Assembly (NCBI RefSeq): GCF_902833145.1
Contig: NZ_CADFEN010000017.1
Coordinates: forward strand, 1 to 64,000
DNA length: 64,000 bases
Source: Burkholderia sp. BCC0506
GTDB taxonomy: Bacteria; Pseudomonadota; Gammaproteobacteria; Burkholderiales; Burkholderiaceae
Reading direction: 5' to 3'
Shown here: positions 42,376 to 51,107 of the stretch, piece by piece
Layout: every line of letters begins with the position of its first letter
Position numbering within the stretch: the stretch's first letter is position 1
The notes under the pieces: generated by a model
Told to the model about the DNA's origin: nothing
Databases searched by the model: none
What the model saw: only the letters and a program-made list of their open reading frames with translations
Position numbers and translations under genes: made by a program

Positions 42376-43698
42376 TCATCCCGCGTTCCTCAGCGTCAGC
42401 CTCGCTTCGAGCCCGCCGCCGTCGGGCCGGTTGTGCAACGTGAGCGAGCCGCCCATCGCAAGCGCGAGCTGCCGCGCGATCGCGAGGCCGAGCCCCGTGC
42501 CGCCCGTCTCGCGATTGCGCGAGGTCTCCACGCGCCGGAACGGCTCGAACACCGCGTCGAGCTGATCCTCCGGGATCCCGGGCCCGCGGTCGAGCACGGC
42601 GATCACCGCGCCGCCGTCCGGCGCCGCCCGCACGTCGATCTCGGCCGCACCCGCGAACTTCAGCGCGTTGTCCACCAGGTTGCCGACGATGCGGCGCAGC
42701 GCCTTCGGCCGCGTGACGAGCGCGAGCGGCGCGCGGCTGTGCAGCGCGACGTCCTGCCCCGCATCCGTGTAGTCGCACACGATGCTGTCGAGCAGCGCGT
42801 CGAGATCGATGCGGCGCGCGGCCTCCTCGGTGCCGTGCAGCGTCCGCGCGTACGCGACGCCCTCCTTCACCAGATGCTCCATCTCGAGCAGGTCCTGGCG
42901 CAGCTTTCCGCCCTGCGCGTCGTCGTCCATCACGTCGACGCGCAGCCGCATCCGCGTGATCGGCGTCTGCAGATCGTGCGAAATCGACGCGAGGATCTGC
43001 ATGCGCTCGGCCATGTATTGCGCGATGCGGTCCTGCATCGCGTTGAAGGCCCGCGCGGCGCGCGCGACTTCCGACGGCCCCTCCTCGCTCAGACGCTCGC
43101 CCTTCAGGTCGGGGCCCAGCGCGTCGGCGGCCTGCGCGAGCTGCTTGAGCGGCCGCGTCGCGAGTCGCACCGCGATCCAGCAGCACGCGGCCAGCACCGC
43201 GAGCTGCACCACGAGCACGGCCGGCAGCCAGCCCGACAGCGGCACGGTCGACATCGGATGGATGTCGATCGTCAGCGGCGAGCCGTCGGTCAGCCGCAGG
43301 TGCACCTGCAGATGCTCGCGGTCGCCGGGGATCGAATTCGCGGTCAGCGGGTAGTCGCCGCCGATGCCGTCCGAGATCGAGCGCTCGACGCGCGCCGACA
43401 GCCGCGCTTCCGGCGGCGTGCCGGTCTCGCCGGGCCCGAGGATGAACGCATAGCTGCGCCGCGCGAGACGCGGCAGCCAGGCCGTCCGCTCGGCCGGCGG
43501 CAGATGGTCGAGCAGCGCGACCGAGCTTGCGACCTCGCGCTCGATGTAGCCCATCATCAGGTTCGTGGTCGCCTGGTCGCGCTCGGTCACGGTGATCCAG
43601 AACGACAGCGTCTGCGCGAGCGCGAGGCCCACGCACAGGATCAGCGCGAGCCGCGCGAACAGCGAACGTGGCCAGTGCCACGGCGTGCGCGCGCTCAT
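42376..43698 (-). CDS. Sensor histidine kinase
   Basis: 440 residues: TM helix 14-34, a periplasmic domain (about 35-156), a second TM at 157-178, HAMP, then the dimerisation helix with H241 in SISHDLQTPITRMRLRV. The ATPase domain has N-box NLVDNALKFA, G1 DRGPGIPEDQL and G2 GGTGLGLAIARQL. The start codon overlaps the response-regulator stop by four bases, so the pair is co-translated. The signal is unknown; the divergent thioredoxin-like gene suggests envelope redox stress, but that is a guess. Confidence 0.93.
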   Translation of the reverse strand: MSARTPWHWPRSLFARLALILCVGLALAQTLSFWITVTERDQATTNLMMGYIEREVASSVALLDHLPPAERTAWLPRLARRSYAFILGPGETGTPPEARLSARVERSISDGIGGDYPLTANSIPGDREHLQVHLRLTDGSPLTIDIHPMSTVPLSGWLPAVLVVQLAVLAACCWIAVRLATRPLKQLAQAADALGPDLKGERLSEEGPSEVARAARAFNAMQDRIAQYMAERMQILASISHDLQTPITRMRLRVDVMDDDAQGGKLRQDLLEMEHLVKEGVAYARTLHGTEEAARRIDLDALLDSIVCDYTDAGQDVALHSRAPLALVTRPKALRRIVGNLVDNALKFAGAAEIDVRAAPDGGAVIAVLDRGPGIPEDQLDAVFEPFRRVETSRNRETGGTGLGLAIARQLALAMGGSLTLHNRPDGGGLEARLTLRNAG

Positions 43699-44435
43699 GG
43701 CGTACCGTCGACGGCGGTCACGGCCGACGAGAACACGTAGCCCTCGTTGCGCAGCGTCTTGATGTAGCGCGGTTCGCGCGCGCCGTCGCGCAAGCGCTGG
43801 CGCAGCCGGCTCACCAGCAGGTCGATCGAGCGGTCGAACGGATCGGACTGACGCCCTTGCGTGAGGTTGAGCAACTGGTCGCGCGTCAGCACGCGCTGCG
43901 GGTTGTCGAGGAACACGCGCAGCAGCCGGTATTCGGCGCCGCTCAGCGCGACCAGCGTGCCGTCCGCGTCGAGCAGGTGGCGCCCGGTCGTGTCGAGCTG
44001 CCATTCGCCGAACGCGAGCAGCGCGGCCGTTTCCGTCACCTGCATGCCGGGCGGCAGCATGCGCGCGCGGCGCAGCACCGAGCGGATCCGCGCGAGCAGC
44101 TCGCGCACCGCGAACGGCTTGGCCAGGTAGTCGTCGGCGCCCATCTCGAGACCGATGATGCGGTCGGTTTCCTCGCCGCGTGCGGTCAGCATCAGCACCG
44201 GTACCGTGCGGAACTTGCCGGCACGCAGGTCGCGGCACAGCGTCAGGCCGTCCTCGCCGGGCAGCATCAGGTCGAGCACGATCAGGTCGGGCGCGCCGTC
44301 GTCCAGCACGTTGCGCATCTCGCGGCCGTTCGCGGCCAGCGACACGCGCATGCCGTTCTTCTCCAGGTAGTCCGCGATCAGTTCGCGGATCGCGCGATCG
44401 TCGTCGACGATCAGCACGTGGTCGATCTTGTCCAT
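43695..44435 (-). CDS. OmpR-family response regulator
   Basis: 246 residues: a receiver domain with the acidic pocket DDD (11-13), phosphoacceptor D55 in LIVLDLMLPG and K106 in DYLAKPF, then an OmpR-type winged helix (LSGAEYRLLRVFLDNPQRVL, DRSIDLLVSRLRQRLRD, IKTLRNEGYVF). The start is ATG 44435, within a longer open frame. The tandem TGTATCCC repeat in the upstream divergent region is the type of site such regulators bind. Confidence 0.94.
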   Translation of the reverse strand: MDKIDHVLIVDDDRAIRELIADYLEKNGMRVSLAANGREMRNVLDDGAPDLIVLDLMLPGEDGLTLCRDLRAGKFRTVPVLMLTARGEETDRIIGLEMGADDYLAKPFAVRELLARIRSVLRRARMLPPGMQVTETAALLAFGEWQLDTTGRHLLDADGTLVALSGAEYRLLRVFLDNPQRVLTRDQLLNLTQGRQSDPFDRSIDLLVSRLRQRLRDGAREPRYIKTLRNEGYVFSSAVTAVDGTP

Positions 44436-44510
44436 GAGTCGTTGCCGGTATCGGTGTCGGGGTTCGTGCGGGGCGATGTCCGCCTTTATACCGCACGGCG
44501 GGCACGCGTT

Positions 44511-44528
44511 TGTATCCCAATGTATCCC
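44511..44528. promoter_or_regulatory. Tandem 10-bp direct repeat upstream of the two-component genes
   Basis: TGTATCCCAA is followed directly by TGTATCCC. An 8-bp half-site repeated with 10-bp periodicity is the arrangement bound by OmpR/PhoB-type regulators as tandem dimers. It lies between the divergent regulator and thioredoxin-like genes. Confidence 0.5.
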
Positions 44529-44668
44529 GCTGCCGTGGCGACACACAACATTGCACACGCGCGGCCGGCCGGACACATCGCAGATACGTCGGCGCCGCCT
44601 AATGGGGCCTGTCGAAACCCGCCGGCCGCCGCCCTCGCGCCGCGGCCCGCAAAGATCAGGAGAACGCC

Positions 44669-45250
44669 ATGCTGCCCCGACTCAAGACCGCCGCCCTCGT
44701 CATCGCCCTCGCCGCCACGGCCGGGCTCGCCGCCTTCGCCGGCACCCGCGACGACACGGCCGTGCAGGCATCGCCGGCCGGCATGGCCGCGCCCGGCTTC
44801 ACCGGCATCGAGCGCTGGCACAACAGCGCGCCGCTGACGCTCGACCAGTTGCGCGGCAAGGTCGTGCTCGTCGATTTCTGGACGTACTCGTGCATCAACT
44901 GCATTCATACGATTCCGTACGTGAACGACTGGTACCGGAAGTATCGCGACCAGGGGCTCGTCGTGGTCGGCGTGCACACGCCGGAATATCCGTTCGAACG
45001 CGACGCGAAGAACGTCGCCGATGCGATCAAGCGCTTCGACATCCGGTATCCGGTCGCGCAGGACAACCGCTACGACACCTGGCGCGCGTACGGCAACCAG
45101 TACTGGCCCGCGCTGTACCTGATCGATGCGAACGGCAAGATCGTCTATACGCGTTATGGCGAAGGCGGGTACGACAAGACGGAGGCCGCGATTCGGGCAG
45201 CGCTTGCGCAGGCGGAGGAAGGCATGAAGGGTGCGGCGCGCACGCAGTGA
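44669..45250 (+). CDS. Exported thioredoxin-like protein (CINC active site)
   Basis: 193 residues with a signal or membrane anchor (LKTAALVIALAATAGLAAFA). The thioredoxin fold has WTYSCINCIHTIPYV with C75 and C78; this motif is typical of the TlpA/DipZ-C type that reduces or oxidises envelope proteins. Pro of the cis-Pro loop is in YWPALYLID. It is divergent from the two-component pair and probably its target. Without a DsbD-like partner nearby, its electron source is unknown. Confidence 0.85.
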   Translation: MLPRLKTAALVIALAATAGLAAFAGTRDDTAVQASPAGMAAPGFTGIERWHNSAPLTLDQLRGKVVLVDFWTYSCINCIHTIPYVNDWYRKYRDQGLVVVGVHTPEYPFERDAKNVADAIKRFDIRYPVAQDNRYDTWRAYGNQYWPALYLIDANGKIVYTRYGEGGYDKTEAAIRAALAQAEEGMKGAARTQ

Positions 45251-45266
45251 CCCGAACGGGGCGCGG

Positions 45267-45285
45267 GCGCGAGATTCGCTCGCGC
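45267..45285. terminator. Hairpin between convergent genes
   Basis: The 7-bp stem GCGCGAG/CTCGCGC with a 5-nt loop lies between the thioredoxin-like and PaiB-like stop codons. Confidence 0.4.
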
Positions 45286-45303
45286 GCCGCGGCCCTCATG
45301 CGC

Positions 45304-45942
45304 TCAGGTGCGCTTCGCGTCGGCCTCCGCCAGCATCGCCTCGCCGATCGCGAGATTGCCGTGCGCGACCAGCGCCTCGCCCGCGCCGCGAATGTCGGCC
45401 TCGGGCTTGTTCTGCCCGAGCTTGCGCTTGCCGATGAGCTGCGTGATCCCGATCTGCAGCCCGACGATCGATTGCAGCATCGCGTCCATGTAGTCCGGCG
45501 GCGCGTCGCCCATCTTCCACGGCACGGGTTGCGACGCTTCGTGCGTGCGCGTCAGCCGCGCGACCACGCCGCGCACGAACTTCTCGTCGTCGCGCACCGT
45601 GATGCGGCCGTGCGCATGCACGACCCGGTAGTTCCACGTCGGCACCGCCCGGTGCGTCGCCTGCTTGCTCGGATACCAGGTCGGCGAGATGTACGCGTCG
45701 CCCGCGCGGAAGATCACGAGCACCTCGTCGCCGTCCGCGACGTCCTGCCAGACCGGATTCGCGCGCGCGACGTGAGCATGCAGTTCGCCGAGCCCGCCGT
45801 CGTCGCGTATCAGCTCGAACGGCAGGTGGATCGCATCGAGCCCGCTCTTGCCGTGCGTGATCAGGCTGCCGAACGGATGCTGCACGATCAGCTCGCGCAG
45901 CGCGTCGGGGTTGGGTTCGTTGTAATCGGCGGGGATGTACAT
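45304..45942 (-). CDS. PaiB-family FMN-binding protein
   Basis: 212 residues, ATG at 45942 (MYIPADYNEPNPDALRELIV). PaiB hallmarks are HPFGSLITHGKSGLDAIHLP, HAHVARANPVWQDV, YISPTWYPSKQATHRAVPTW, NYRVVHAHG and the tail segment IVGLQIGITQLIGKRKLGQNK. The split-barrel fold binds FMN. In Bacillus the family represses protease and sporulation genes, but most proteobacterial members are uncharacterised. Divergent from a MocR regulator, it is that regulator's likely target. Confidence 0.88.
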   Translation of the reverse strand: MYIPADYNEPNPDALRELIVQHPFGSLITHGKSGLDAIHLPFELIRDDGGLGELHAHVARANPVWQDVADGDEVLVIFRAGDAYISPTWYPSKQATHRAVPTWNYRVVHAHGRITVRDDEKFVRGVVARLTRTHEASQPVPWKMGDAPPDYMDAMLQSIVGLQIGITQLIGKRKLGQNKPEADIRGAGEALVAHGNLAIGEAMLAEADAKRT

Positions 45943-46008
45943 GTCGGCTCCACGGACGGACGGGGTGGGAATCGGGCGCGGGTGGCCCGTCATGCGTCGA
46001 TTGTGGTC

Positions 46009-46040
46009 TCAAACTGGTTTATTCTGTAGAGCCGGTTTGA
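46009..46040. promoter_or_regulatory. Inverted repeat in the PaiB/MocR divergent region
   Basis: The arms TCAAACTGG (46009-46017) and CCGGTTTGA (46032-46040) are complementary except for one position. The right arm lies 23 bases before the MocR start. It is a candidate MocR operator. Confidence 0.45.
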
Positions 46041-46063
46041 AACAATTTCAGCAGACCAGAATC

Positions 46064-47572
46064 ATGGCAAGAACGGCCCGGATCGTCGAAATCCCGTCGC
46101 TCGGCGCGCTCGACCGCGCGGCCGGCGACCTGAGCCGGCAACTCGCGCAGGCATTGCGCGACGCGGTGCGCCGCGGCGACGTCCGCCCCGGCGACACGCT
46201 GCCTTCCACGCGGCTGCTGGCGGCGTCGCTGCAGGTGGCGCGCGGCACCGTCGTCGATGCGTATGCGCAGCTCATCGCGGAAGGCTTTCTCGAATCGCGC
46301 GGCGGTGCGGGTACGCGGGTCGCGCACGCACTCGCGGAACCGCCACCCGTCGGCGACCCCGAACCAACCACCCGCCATCAACGCCCGGTACGCGACGCCC
46401 TGCCCGAACCGGCCGCCGCCTTCGCGCGGCTTGCCACCGAATTCAGCCCGCTGCCGGCGATGCCGTTCGCGATCTCGGTGCCGCTCGGCCTCACCGCGCC
46501 CGACGACATCTGGCGCCGGCTCGGCAATCGCCTGCGCGCGCGCGGCCCCGGCGCACCGTCCGGCTATGCCGACCCGCAAGGCGCGCTGCCGCTGCGCGAA
46601 GCGATCGCCGATTACGTGCGCCGGTCTCGCTCGGTGCGCTGCGATGCCGGCCAGGTCGTGATCACGAGCGGCACGCAGCAGGGGCTGCATCTCGCGAGCC
46701 AGGTGCTGCTCGGTGAAAACGACCGCGCGTGGGTCGAGAATCCGGCCTATCGCGGCATCACCGCGCTGCTCGAAAGCACCGGGCGGCGCGACGCGATGGT
46801 GCGCGTGCCGGTCGACGCCGACGGCCTCGACGTCGACGCCGGCATTCGCGTCGCGCCCGATGCGCGCGCCGCGTTCGTCACGCCGTCGCATCAGTACCCG
46901 CTCGGCATGCCGCTCAGCATGGCGCGGCGCAATGCGCTGCTGGCATGGGCCCGCACGCATCGCGCATGGATCGTCGAAGACGACTACGACAGCGAATTGC
47001 GTTACGAAGGCTATCCGTTCCCGTCGCTGCAGGGCCTCGCGCCCGATCGCGTGATCTATCTCGGCACCTTCAGCAAGATCCTGTTTCCGTCGCTGCGACT
47101 GGGCTACGTGATCGCGCCCGACGATCTCGTGCCCGCGTTCTGCGGCGCGCGCGTGCTGATGGATCGCCACGCGCCGACCGCCGACCAGCACGTGCTCGCC
47201 GCGTTCATCGCCGAAGGCCATCTCGACCGCCACATCCGCCGCGTGCGCGGCGTCTATGCGGAACAGCGCGCGCTGCTGATCGACACGCTCGGCGCGCGGC
47301 TGCCGCGCGAGCGCGCGTGGGTGCAGCCGGGCGACCAGGGGATGCACGTCGTGCTGTGGCTCGCGGCAGGCATCGACGATCTCGACGTGGTCGCGCGCGC
47401 GGCCCAGGCCGGCGTCGCGGTGCGCGCGGTGTCGCCGATGTTCGCGCCCGGCACGGCCCGGCCGGGGCTCGTGCTCGGCTTCGGCGGATTCGGCCGCGCG
47501 CAGATGGAAGCGGCCGCGCAGCGGCTCGCGGACGTGGTTTCGTCGGTGGAATCGCGGGCCCGCGCGCGGTAA
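46064..47572 (+). CDS. MocR/GabR-type transcriptional regulator
   Basis: 502 residues. The N-terminal GntR winged helix (residues about 15-80: ALRDAVRRGDVRPGDTLPST, RLLAASLQVARGTVVDAYAQ) is fused to a class I aminotransferase-like domain with the PLP lysine K338 in TFSKILFPSLRLGY and the PLP-ring aspartate region VEDDYDSELRY. Such proteins sense PLP or amino-acid derivatives. It probably controls the divergent PaiB-like gene and itself through the inverted repeat between them. Confidence 0.92.
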   Translation: MARTARIVEIPSLGALDRAAGDLSRQLAQALRDAVRRGDVRPGDTLPSTRLLAASLQVARGTVVDAYAQLIAEGFLESRGGAGTRVAHALAEPPPVGDPEPTTRHQRPVRDALPEPAAAFARLATEFSPLPAMPFAISVPLGLTAPDDIWRRLGNRLRARGPGAPSGYADPQGALPLREAIADYVRRSRSVRCDAGQVVITSGTQQGLHLASQVLLGENDRAWVENPAYRGITALLESTGRRDAMVRVPVDADGLDVDAGIRVAPDARAAFVTPSHQYPLGMPLSMARRNALLAWARTHRAWIVEDDYDSELRYEGYPFPSLQGLAPDRVIYLGTFSKILFPSLRLGYVIAPDDLVPAFCGARVLMDRHAPTADQHVLAAFIAEGHLDRHIRRVRGVYAEQRALLIDTLGARLPRERAWVQPGDQGMHVVLWLAAGIDDLDVVARAAQAGVAVRAVSPMFAPGTARPGLVLGFGGFGRAQMEAAAQRLADVVSSVESRARAR

Positions 47573-47696
47573 AAGGTTGTCGGCGGGCAACAAACGTAAT
47601 CGTCTGTAAATCCTGCAAGCAAACGGCCGTTTCGGCCATCGGCACCGGGGTTCCGTTTGCTAGGATCGCGCGTCTTCCCTCCGCGCTCCTGCCGCC

Positions 47697-49928
47697 TTGA
47701 ATCGCTTCGTGCCGTTTCTCCGACACGCGTGGCTCCGTTGCCGCGCCCGGGTCGCGCCGCTCGCCGCCGCGAGCCGCGCACGCCTTCGCGCGCTGGGTGC
47801 CGGCGCGCTGCATCGACTGCGCCATCCCACCCGGCGCGGCGTCGCGCTGACGCTCGCCGCGATCCCGGTGCTGGGCCTGCTGGTCCTGCTCGCGTTCGTG
47901 CCGTTCACGCCGAGCATCGGCGACATCCGCAAGGCGCGCATCGACCGCCCGGCGCGCGTGCTGTCGGCCGACGGCCGGCTGATCGCCGAATTCCGGCCCG
48001 TGAACCGCGAATGGGTGCCGCTCAAGCAGATCTCGCCGCACATGGTCGACGCGCTGATCGCGACCGAGGATCACCGCTTCTACGCGCATCACGGCATCGA
48101 CTGGCGCCGCACGCTCGCCGCCGGCCTGCATACGTTCTCCGGCGACCGCCAGGGCGGCTCGACGATCACGCAGCAGCTCGCGCGCAACCTGTATCCCGAC
48201 GAAGTCGGCCGCGCGCCGACGCTCACGCGCAAGGTGAAGGAGCTGATCACCGCGTTCAAGATCGAAGCTGTGTACAGCAAGGACGAGATTCTCGAAACCT
48301 ACCTGAATACCGTGCCGTTCCTGTACAACGCGTACGGCGTCGAAATGGCCGCGCGCACCTACTTCGGCAAGTCGGCGGACCAGCTCGACCTCGCGGAAAG
48401 CGCGACGCTCGTCGGTATGTTGAAGGGCAACAGCTACTACAACCCGGTGCTGAATCCGGAACGCGCGGTCCAGCGGCGCAACATCGTGCTCGGCCGCATG
48501 GCGCAGACGGGCATGCTGTCGCCGCAACAGCTCGCGAAACTGCAACGCCAGCCGCTGCGCGTCGACTTCGAACCGCAGACCGCGCAGCCGGGCCTCGCGC
48601 CGCATTTCGCGGTGCAACTGCGCAAGTGGCTGATCGCGTGGGCCGACCGCAACAACTACGATCTCTACTCGGACGGGCTCGTCGTACGCACGACGCTCGA
48701 TGCGCGGTTGCAGGAGATGGCCACGCAGGCGTTGACGCGGCAGACCGAACGGCTGCAGGCGATCGCCGACAGCGCATGGCGCGGGCCGGCCGGCTGCGGG
48801 CTGCGCAACGACCTGTTCCGCGGCTTCATCCGGCAGACGCCCGAGTATCGCCAGGCGCGCGACGCCGGGCTCGCCGACGTGGTCGCGGTCAAGCAGCTCG
48901 GCGCGAACCGCGAATTCGTGCGGGTGCTGTGCGAGCGCAAGACGCAGGTGCAGGCCGGCTTCGTCGCGATCGATCCGCGCAACGGCGCGATCCGCGCGTG
49001 GGTCGGCAGCCCCGACTTCGGCAGCGAGCCGTTCGATCACGTGGTACAGGCGCGGCGCCAGCCGGGCTCGACGTTCAAGCCGTTCGTCTATGGCGCCGCG
49101 TTCGCGGACGGCATGCGGCCGGGCGACACGTTCGTCGACCGCCCCGTCGCGATCCCGGTGGACGGCCGCGCCGTGTGGCGGCCGACCGATGCGGAACCGC
49201 CGACCGGCGAACCGATGACGCTGCGCGACGGGCTGGCGCTGTCGCGCAATCGCATCACCGCGCAGGTCATGCAGCATGAAGGCGCCGCGAAGGTTGCGCA
49301 GCTCGCCCGCGCGATGGGCGTGCGCGACAGTCCGCTCGACGCGGTGCCGTCGCTCGCGCTCGGCACGAGCCCCGTCACGCTGAAGGAAATGGTGTCCGCG
49401 TACGGCACGATCGCGAACCGCGGCGTGTACGTGGCGCCGCAGATGATCACGCGTATCGAGGATCGCGACGGCAAGGTGCTCGCCGCGTTCGGCAGCGCGC
49501 CGCCCGAGCGTGCGTTGCCGGTGGCCGCCGCGCAGACGCTCGTCGACGCGATGCGCGGCGTCGTCGATTACGGAACCGGCGCGGACATCCGCTCGCGCTA
49601 CGGGATTCGCATCGACGTCGCGGGCAAGACCGGCACGACGCAGGACAACACGGACGGCTGGTTCATCCTGATGCATCCGCAACTGGTGGCCGGCGCGTGG
49701 GTCGGCTTCGACGACGGCAGCGTGACGCTGCGCAGCGACTACTGGGGCGCGGGCGCGCACAGCGCGCTGCCGATCGTCGGCTCGTTTTACGACGCGGCGC
49801 TGCGCGCGCGAGCGATCGATCCGCACGTGCAGTTCTCGCCTGACTTCCGGCCGCGCAGCGCGCCGGCGCCGAAGCGGCGCGCGCCGCAGCATTCAGGGCT
49901 GTTCGACTGGCTCAGGTTGTTCCGCTGA
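47697..49928 (+). CDS. Class A penicillin-binding protein (PBP1 type)
   Basis: 743 residues. After a basic N-terminus and one TM helix (about 49-70) comes the GT51 glycosyltransferase, with E124 in EDHRFYAHHG and GGSTITQQLARNLYPDE. The transpeptidase has SxxK at S458 (GSTFKPF), SRN at 516 and KTGTTQ at 644. It polymerises and crosslinks peptidoglycan. The start is TTG 47697: it fits the expected N-terminus, but there is no clear ribosome site, so the exact start is uncertain. No biPBP tail of PbpC is present. The 124-bp upstream gap shows no clear promoter. Confidence 0.92.
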   Translation: MNRFVPFLRHAWLRCRARVAPLAAASRARLRALGAGALHRLRHPTRRGVALTLAAIPVLGLLVLLAFVPFTPSIGDIRKARIDRPARVLSADGRLIAEFRPVNREWVPLKQISPHMVDALIATEDHRFYAHHGIDWRRTLAAGLHTFSGDRQGGSTITQQLARNLYPDEVGRAPTLTRKVKELITAFKIEAVYSKDEILETYLNTVPFLYNAYGVEMAARTYFGKSADQLDLAESATLVGMLKGNSYYNPVLNPERAVQRRNIVLGRMAQTGMLSPQQLAKLQRQPLRVDFEPQTAQPGLAPHFAVQLRKWLIAWADRNNYDLYSDGLVVRTTLDARLQEMATQALTRQTERLQAIADSAWRGPAGCGLRNDLFRGFIRQTPEYRQARDAGLADVVAVKQLGANREFVRVLCERKTQVQAGFVAIDPRNGAIRAWVGSPDFGSEPFDHVVQARRQPGSTFKPFVYGAAFADGMRPGDTFVDRPVAIPVDGRAVWRPTDAEPPTGEPMTLRDGLALSRNRITAQVMQHEGAAKVAQLARAMGVRDSPLDAVPSLALGTSPVTLKEMVSAYGTIANRGVYVAPQMITRIEDRDGKVLAAFGSAPPERALPVAAAQTLVDAMRGVVDYGTGADIRSRYGIRIDVAGKTGTTQDNTDGWFILMHPQLVAGAWVGFDDGSVTLRSDYWGAGAHSALPIVGSFYDAALRARAIDPHVQFSPDFRPRSAPAPKRRAPQHSGLFDWLRLFR

Positions 49929-49962
49929 GCGCGACGGCGGCGGGTTCCGCCAGGAAATGCGC

Positions 49963-51063
49963 TCAGCCCGCCGCAAGCGTTGCGGCGAGCGCATCGAACT
50001 CCGGCGCCCATGCCGCGCGCCACGCGGCCCTCGTCGCGTCATCGACCCATGCACCGTCGATCCCGTTCAGCATGAATTGCTTCAACTCGCCCACGGTGAA
50101 GCCGAAATGGCTGAACATCAGCTCCCACGCCTCGCTCGGGTTGACCTTGTGCAGCGTCGGATCGTCGGTGTTCGGATGAATCTTCAATCCGAGGCCCGGC
50201 ATCTTGCGCATCGGATGCAGCGCGGCCCATTGCTCCGGCGGCAGCGTGCGCAGGTAATACGAATTCGTCGGCACGACGGTAAACACGATCCCGCGCTCCG
50301 CGTAGCGCGCGCACAGCTCGGGGTTGTCGACGATCGTATAGCCGTGATCGACGCGGTCCACCTGCAGCAGATCGACGGCCGTCTCGACGTTGCGCCACGG
50401 CATCCCGAACTCGCCCGCGTGCGCGGTCGTGCGAAAGCCGGCCGCACGCGCGTTGCGGTACGCCTTCCAGAACAGTTCCGGCGGCCGGTCGTTCTCGCGA
50501 TAGTCGATGCCGAGCCCCGCGACTTCGTCCGCGCGATTCGCCTTCATCCACTCGACGATCGCCACCGCTTCGTCGGGGTCCTGCTCGCGGTCGATGCTCG
50601 GAATCAGGCGCGCGCCGATCCCGAAATCACGCGCGGCATCGCGGATCGCCGTCACGATCGCCGCCTGCGCGTCCGTATACGCGATACCCGATACACGCAC
50701 CGTTCCCGTCGGATTCCAGAAGAATTCCGCATGCCGCACGTTGTGCGCGGCCGCGTCTTCCAGATACTCGTATGCGATCCGACGCAGATCGTCGGGTTGC
50801 GTCAGCAGATACTTGTCGAGCGCGCGCAGCACGTGCAGCACGCCGACCGGCTTCTCGCCGCGCGCATAGAACGCGTCGATCTCCGCGCGCTCGATCGGCG
50901 CGCCGCTGCGCTGCGCGAGCGCGACGAACGTGTCGTGCCGCACCGCGCCGAGCAGGTGGCAATGCAGCTCGACCTTCGGCAGCGCGTGGAAGAAGGCCCG
51001 ATGGGCCGGCGTGATGTCGATGCCCGTGCGGGCGGCCGGGACGTTGCCTGGTGTTGCCTTCAT
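49963..51063 (-). CDS. add: Adenosine deaminase
   Basis: 366 residues of the metal-dependent amidohydrolase fold. Zn ligands H34 and H36 are in VELHCHLLG. Later elements are TTAHAGEFG, DRVDHGYTIVDNP, VPTNSYYL and HPNTDDPTL, with the Asp pair expected for adenosine deaminase. It converts adenosine or deoxyadenosine to inosine in purine salvage; adenine deaminase of the same family cannot be fully excluded. It follows the permease gene by 44 bp on the same strand, so import and deamination are probably coupled. Confidence 0.88.
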   Translation of the reverse strand: MKATPGNVPAARTGIDITPAHRAFFHALPKVELHCHLLGAVRHDTFVALAQRSGAPIERAEIDAFYARGEKPVGVLHVLRALDKYLLTQPDDLRRIAYEYLEDAAAHNVRHAEFFWNPTGTVRVSGIAYTDAQAAIVTAIRDAARDFGIGARLIPSIDREQDPDEAVAIVEWMKANRADEVAGLGIDYRENDRPPELFWKAYRNARAAGFRTTAHAGEFGMPWRNVETAVDLLQVDRVDHGYTIVDNPELCARYAERGIVFTVVPTNSYYLRTLPPEQWAALHPMRKMPGLGLKIHPNTDDPTLHKVNPSEAWELMFSHFGFTVGELKQFMLNGIDGAWVDDATRAAWRAAWAPEFDALAATLAAG

Positions 51064-51107
51064 GTCAGTCTCGTTTCGGTAGTGCCATTGCGTCGCGAAG
51101 CCGTCTC

